Below are positions 61,823 through 64,000 of a stretch of 64,000 nt of DNA, piece by piece. The notes under the pieces were generated by a model. That model made no database searches, was not told where the DNA came from, and worked only from the letters and a program-made list of their open reading frames with translations. The stretch is from Lichenicola cladoniae (GTDB taxonomy: Bacteria > Pseudomonadota > Alphaproteobacteria > Acetobacterales > Acetobacteraceae), in the NCBI RefSeq assembly GCF_013201075.1, contig NZ_CP053708.1, positions 1,243,501-1,307,500 on the forward strand, given 5' to 3'. Each line of letters begins with the position of its first letter. Positions within the stretch are counted from its first letter, which is position 1. A program made the position numbers and the translations under genes.

Positions 61823-62716
61823 ATGCGCCTGCACACCGTCCTGACCAGCCTCGCCGCAACCTTGCTGCTGGGCGCGGCCGCCCCCCTGCCAATGCCGGCC
61901 ATCCTGTCTCCGCAACAGATCGTGGACACGGCGCCGCCCGGTGCATGGCAGCCGGTGTCGCCGGAAGATGTGCTGGTGATGGAGCTCGCGACCGGCCAGC
62001 GCATCGTGATCCAGCTCGCGCCGGACTTCGCTCCGGTCCATGTCGCCAACATCCGCGCCCTGGCGCGGGCGCACTGGTGGGACGGCGCCGGCATCGTGCG
62101 GGTGCAGGACAACTACGTGGTCCAGTGGGCGCGCATGCCGGAAGGCCAGGCGCTGCCGAAGGGCATCGATCAGCATCCGCCGGCCGAATACGACCGCCCG
62201 TCCGCAGGCCTCGCACTCCGGCCTCTGTTCTATCCTGACCCCTACGCCCGGCAGGTCGGCTACGCGAACGGCTGGCCGGTCGGGAGCGACGGCACAAGAA
62301 GCTGGCTGACCCACTGCTACGGCATGGTGGGTGTCGGCCGCGACATGCCGCCCGATACCGGCACCGGGGAGGAACTCTACGCGGTGAACGGCCAGGCCCC
62401 GCGACAGCTCGACCGCAACATCGCGCTGGTCGGACGTGTCGTCGACGGCATGCCGGTCCTGGGAGCCTTGCCACGGGGAACCGCGGCGCTGGGTTTCTAT
62501 GCCGGCCCGAAGCAGTGGGTACCGATCCGGACCGTGCAGGTTGCAGCCGACATGACACCGGCATCGCGCCCGAATGTCGAGACGATGCAGGCAACAAGTC
62601 CGGCGTTTGCAAAATATCTAGATGCCCGGGCCAACCGTCGCGACCCGTTCTTTATCAGGCCGGCCAGTGGTGTCGATCTGTGCAATGCGCCGGTACCGAC
62701 GCGATTGGCGCCCTGA
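61823..62716 (+). CDS. Exported cyclophilin-like peptidyl-prolyl isomerase, divergent
   Basis: 297 aa. Signal peptide ([20 protein letters not shown]), so periplasmic. The cyclophilin-type fold is visible: [57 protein letters not shown], then [40 protein letters not shown] and [15 protein letters not shown]. The usual FHRVI..FMIQGGD core is altered (the Phe-His is lost and QGGD reads QWAR), so isomerase activity may be weak or lost. The C-terminus has an added ~40-residue tail. Monocistronic. Confidence 0.8.
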   Translation: MRLHTVLTSLAATLLLGAAAPLPMPAILSPQQIVDTAPPGAWQPVSPEDVLVMELATGQRIVIQLAPDFAPVHVANIRALARAHWWDGAGIVRVQDNYVVQWARMPEGQALPKGIDQHPPAEYDRPSAGLALRPLFYPDPYARQVGYANGWPVGSDGTRSWLTHCYGMVGVGRDMPPDTGTGEELYAVNGQAPRQLDRNIALVGRVVDGMPVLGALPRGTAALGFYAGPKQWVPIRTVQVAADMTPASRPNVETMQATSPAFAKYLDARANRRDPFFIRPASGVDLCNAPVPTRLAP

Positions 62717-62826
62717 GCGGAGCTTCGACGTCCGGCGTCTTGCTGTTGGAGGCGCGTCCAACTTCGCGCATGGCAGCTCATGATCGGCAGGCGCATCGAA
62801 TTTATATGCGTTCGGCATGCCGGCTT

Positions 62827-63873
62827 TCAGACCACAGCGTTTCCAGCCTGTGTCAGCCGAAGCCAGTTTCCATGAGCGAACGCTGACGTGTCGGCCTCGT
62901 TCAATCCGCAATCTGCCAAGAATCGTCGCGCGTCCCCGCCGGGGCGATACTGGTAGGGAAAGTCGGTAGAAAAGAGCAGCCGGTCGGTCCCGACAATGGC
63001 GGCCGCCTGCGCCAGGTAGCCGGGCAGGAACATGCCGCTGGCCGTGACGTACAGGTTGCGGCGCAGGTAGGTCGTGATCGGCTGCTCCAGCTCCGACACG
63101 CGGTCCATGGCCTTGAGGCGTTCCGCATAGAACAGCACGACCTCTCCCCAATGACCGAGGATCACCTGGAGGCCGGGCAGGCGGTCGAACGTGCCGGCAA
63201 GCACGAGGCGAAGAAACTGGATGCCCGCATCGTAATGCCAGCCCAGGCCAAACATCGCGAACACGGCGTCGACCTTCGGCGTGAAGCCAGAGTAATATGC
63301 ATCGCGCACCGCCATGGCGGGCGTGCGGGGGTGGAGCAGAACCGGAACCTTGAGTGCCTCAGCCCTCTCGAAAATCGGGAAGAAGTCCGGATGATCGAGG
63401 TTGCGATCACCGACCCGGCCGGACAGCATGGCGCCCTTGAACCCGAGCGTTCGGACGCAGCGTTCCAGCTCCTGCGCCGCCTCATCCGGCCTCGACACCG
63501 GTAGCGTGGCCAAGGCCTGGAAACGGTCGGGCCATCGAGCGATGGCCATGGCTACCGCATCATTGGCACGCCGGGCCAGTTCGATGCTCTCCGGCCCAAG
63601 ATCGTGCAACGCAGGCGTGGTCAGCGACAGAACCTGAACGTCGAGACCGGCCTCGTCCATCAGGGCGACCCGCTCGCCGGCAAGATCGAGCAGGCGCCGC
63701 TCGATCTCGCCCGAATGCAGCGTGACGCTGGGGTCGGTCGCGGCCAACCCGATCGCGTCCCAGGCGTCGCGCACATCCGCGGTCAAGTAATGTTCTTCGA
63801 TGCCGATCAGCTTCACGCGTGATGCGCCGACAGGCAGGACCGTCCTGCTTTCCTGATTTGAGGAAATGTCCAT
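62827..63873 (-). CDS. Amidohydrolase-2 family protein (decarboxylase/ACMSD-like)
   Basis: 348 aa TIM-barrel of the amidohydrolase-2 branch that includes gamma-resorcylate, dihydroxybenzoate and ACMS decarboxylases. Metal-site candidates: Glu/His in KLIGIEEHYLT near the start, His in VPVLLHPRTPAMA, His in LQVILGHWGEVVLFYAERL, and Asp in RLLFSTDFPYQYRPGGD. These are non-oxidative C-C hydrolases or decarboxylases of aromatic acids; the exact substrate cannot be read. ATG 63873 was chosen for its AAGGAA 8 nt upstream; an in-frame ATG at 63951 would add 26 residues. Preceded to the window end by ~125 bp without a gene. Confidence 0.87.
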   Translation of the reverse strand: MDISSNQESRTVLPVGASRVKLIGIEEHYLTADVRDAWDAIGLAATDPSVTLHSGEIERRLLDLAGERVALMDEAGLDVQVLSLTTPALHDLGPESIELARRANDAVAMAIARWPDRFQALATLPVSRPDEAAQELERCVRTLGFKGAMLSGRVGDRNLDHPDFFPIFERAEALKVPVLLHPRTPAMAVRDAYYSGFTPKVDAVFAMFGLGWHYDAGIQFLRLVLAGTFDRLPGLQVILGHWGEVVLFYAERLKAMDRVSELEQPITTYLRRNLYVTASGMFLPGYLAQAAAIVGTDRLLFSTDFPYQYRPGGDARRFLADCGLNEADTSAFAHGNWLRLTQAGNAVV

Positions 63874-64000
63874 GCCGAGATTCCTTGCGCCGATGTGCTG
63901 TGCCGGATGTGAGGCGTAACTGAGCAATGGCGCCAGACGCATGGGATGCAAACTATGCTTGCACCAGACGCTATGGCCGAAGTGAAAGTACGGCTATGAT

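Overview
The window is a GC-rich (roughly two-thirds G+C), gene-dense chromosomal segment of an alphaproteobacterium, most likely an Acetobacteraceae/Rhodospirillales member. The evidence is protein style and gene order: yqeY-dnaG-rpoD, an LptF/LptG-LptD-SurA-RsmA outer-membrane run, and an aerobic-type cobalamin locus with CobG, CobN, CobE and CobW. No rRNA or tRNA gene, CRISPR array, insertion sequence or phage gene was found, so the assignment rests on inference.

Layout. 1-5.2 kb: carA (partial, minus), which reads in frame from an upstream helix-turn-helix-like segment, then divergent yqeY, dnaG and rpoD. 5.3-16.3 kb: an acetyltransferase, a TonB-like protein, a sugar cassette (7.1-14.1 kb), a DUF2252 protein and an MgtC-like membrane protein. 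In the cassette two long paralogues of unknown family flank an FAD oxidoreductase, a short-chain dehydrogenase/epimerase and a TIM-barrel isomerase. 16.4-21 kb: a glutathione transferase, the rpsF-rpsR-rplI operon with a strong hairpin, cyclopropane fatty-acid synthase and a GDPD-type phosphodiesterase. 20.9-23.8 kb: a less GC-rich accessory stretch with a cupin remnant, a hydrolase and an acetyltransferase. 23.8-25.1 kb: an exported two-domain VOC protein coupled to a glycine-rich lipoprotein.

25.2-32.2 kb (minus): rsmA, surA, lptD, lptG and lptF, for LPS export and outer-membrane biogenesis (pdxA is absent). 32.3-41.1 kb: a cardiolipin-synthase-like PLD protein, an AT-rich islet, MOSC / FAD-oxidoreductase / coiled-coil / Sua5 genes, cysQ, pepA and a CobC-like phosphatase. 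41.2-44.6 kb: an isomerase broken by an 8-bp tandem duplication, an orphan periplasmic sugar-binding protein and an exported HSL-type esterase.

44.7-60.7 kb is a cobalamin locus. A sigma70-like promoter and a cobalamin riboswitch lead into DUF1636-cobW-cobN-cobG-cobH-cobI-cobJ, with most genes overlapping by 4 bp. The minus-strand series continues as cobL-cobE-cobM and cobB-cobT-cobS, interrupted by two plus-strand genes, cobK and cbiD, whose 3' ends overlap the neighbouring minus-strand genes. CbiD stands where the aerobic pathway usually uses CobF. 60.7-64 kb: DUF1810, a PNPOx-like protein, an exported cyclophilin-like protein and an amidohydrolase-2 family protein.

The best candidates for something undescribed are the HTH-CarA fusion with nearby twin palindromes, the paralogue-bracketed sugar cassette, and the interleaved cobalamin locus.
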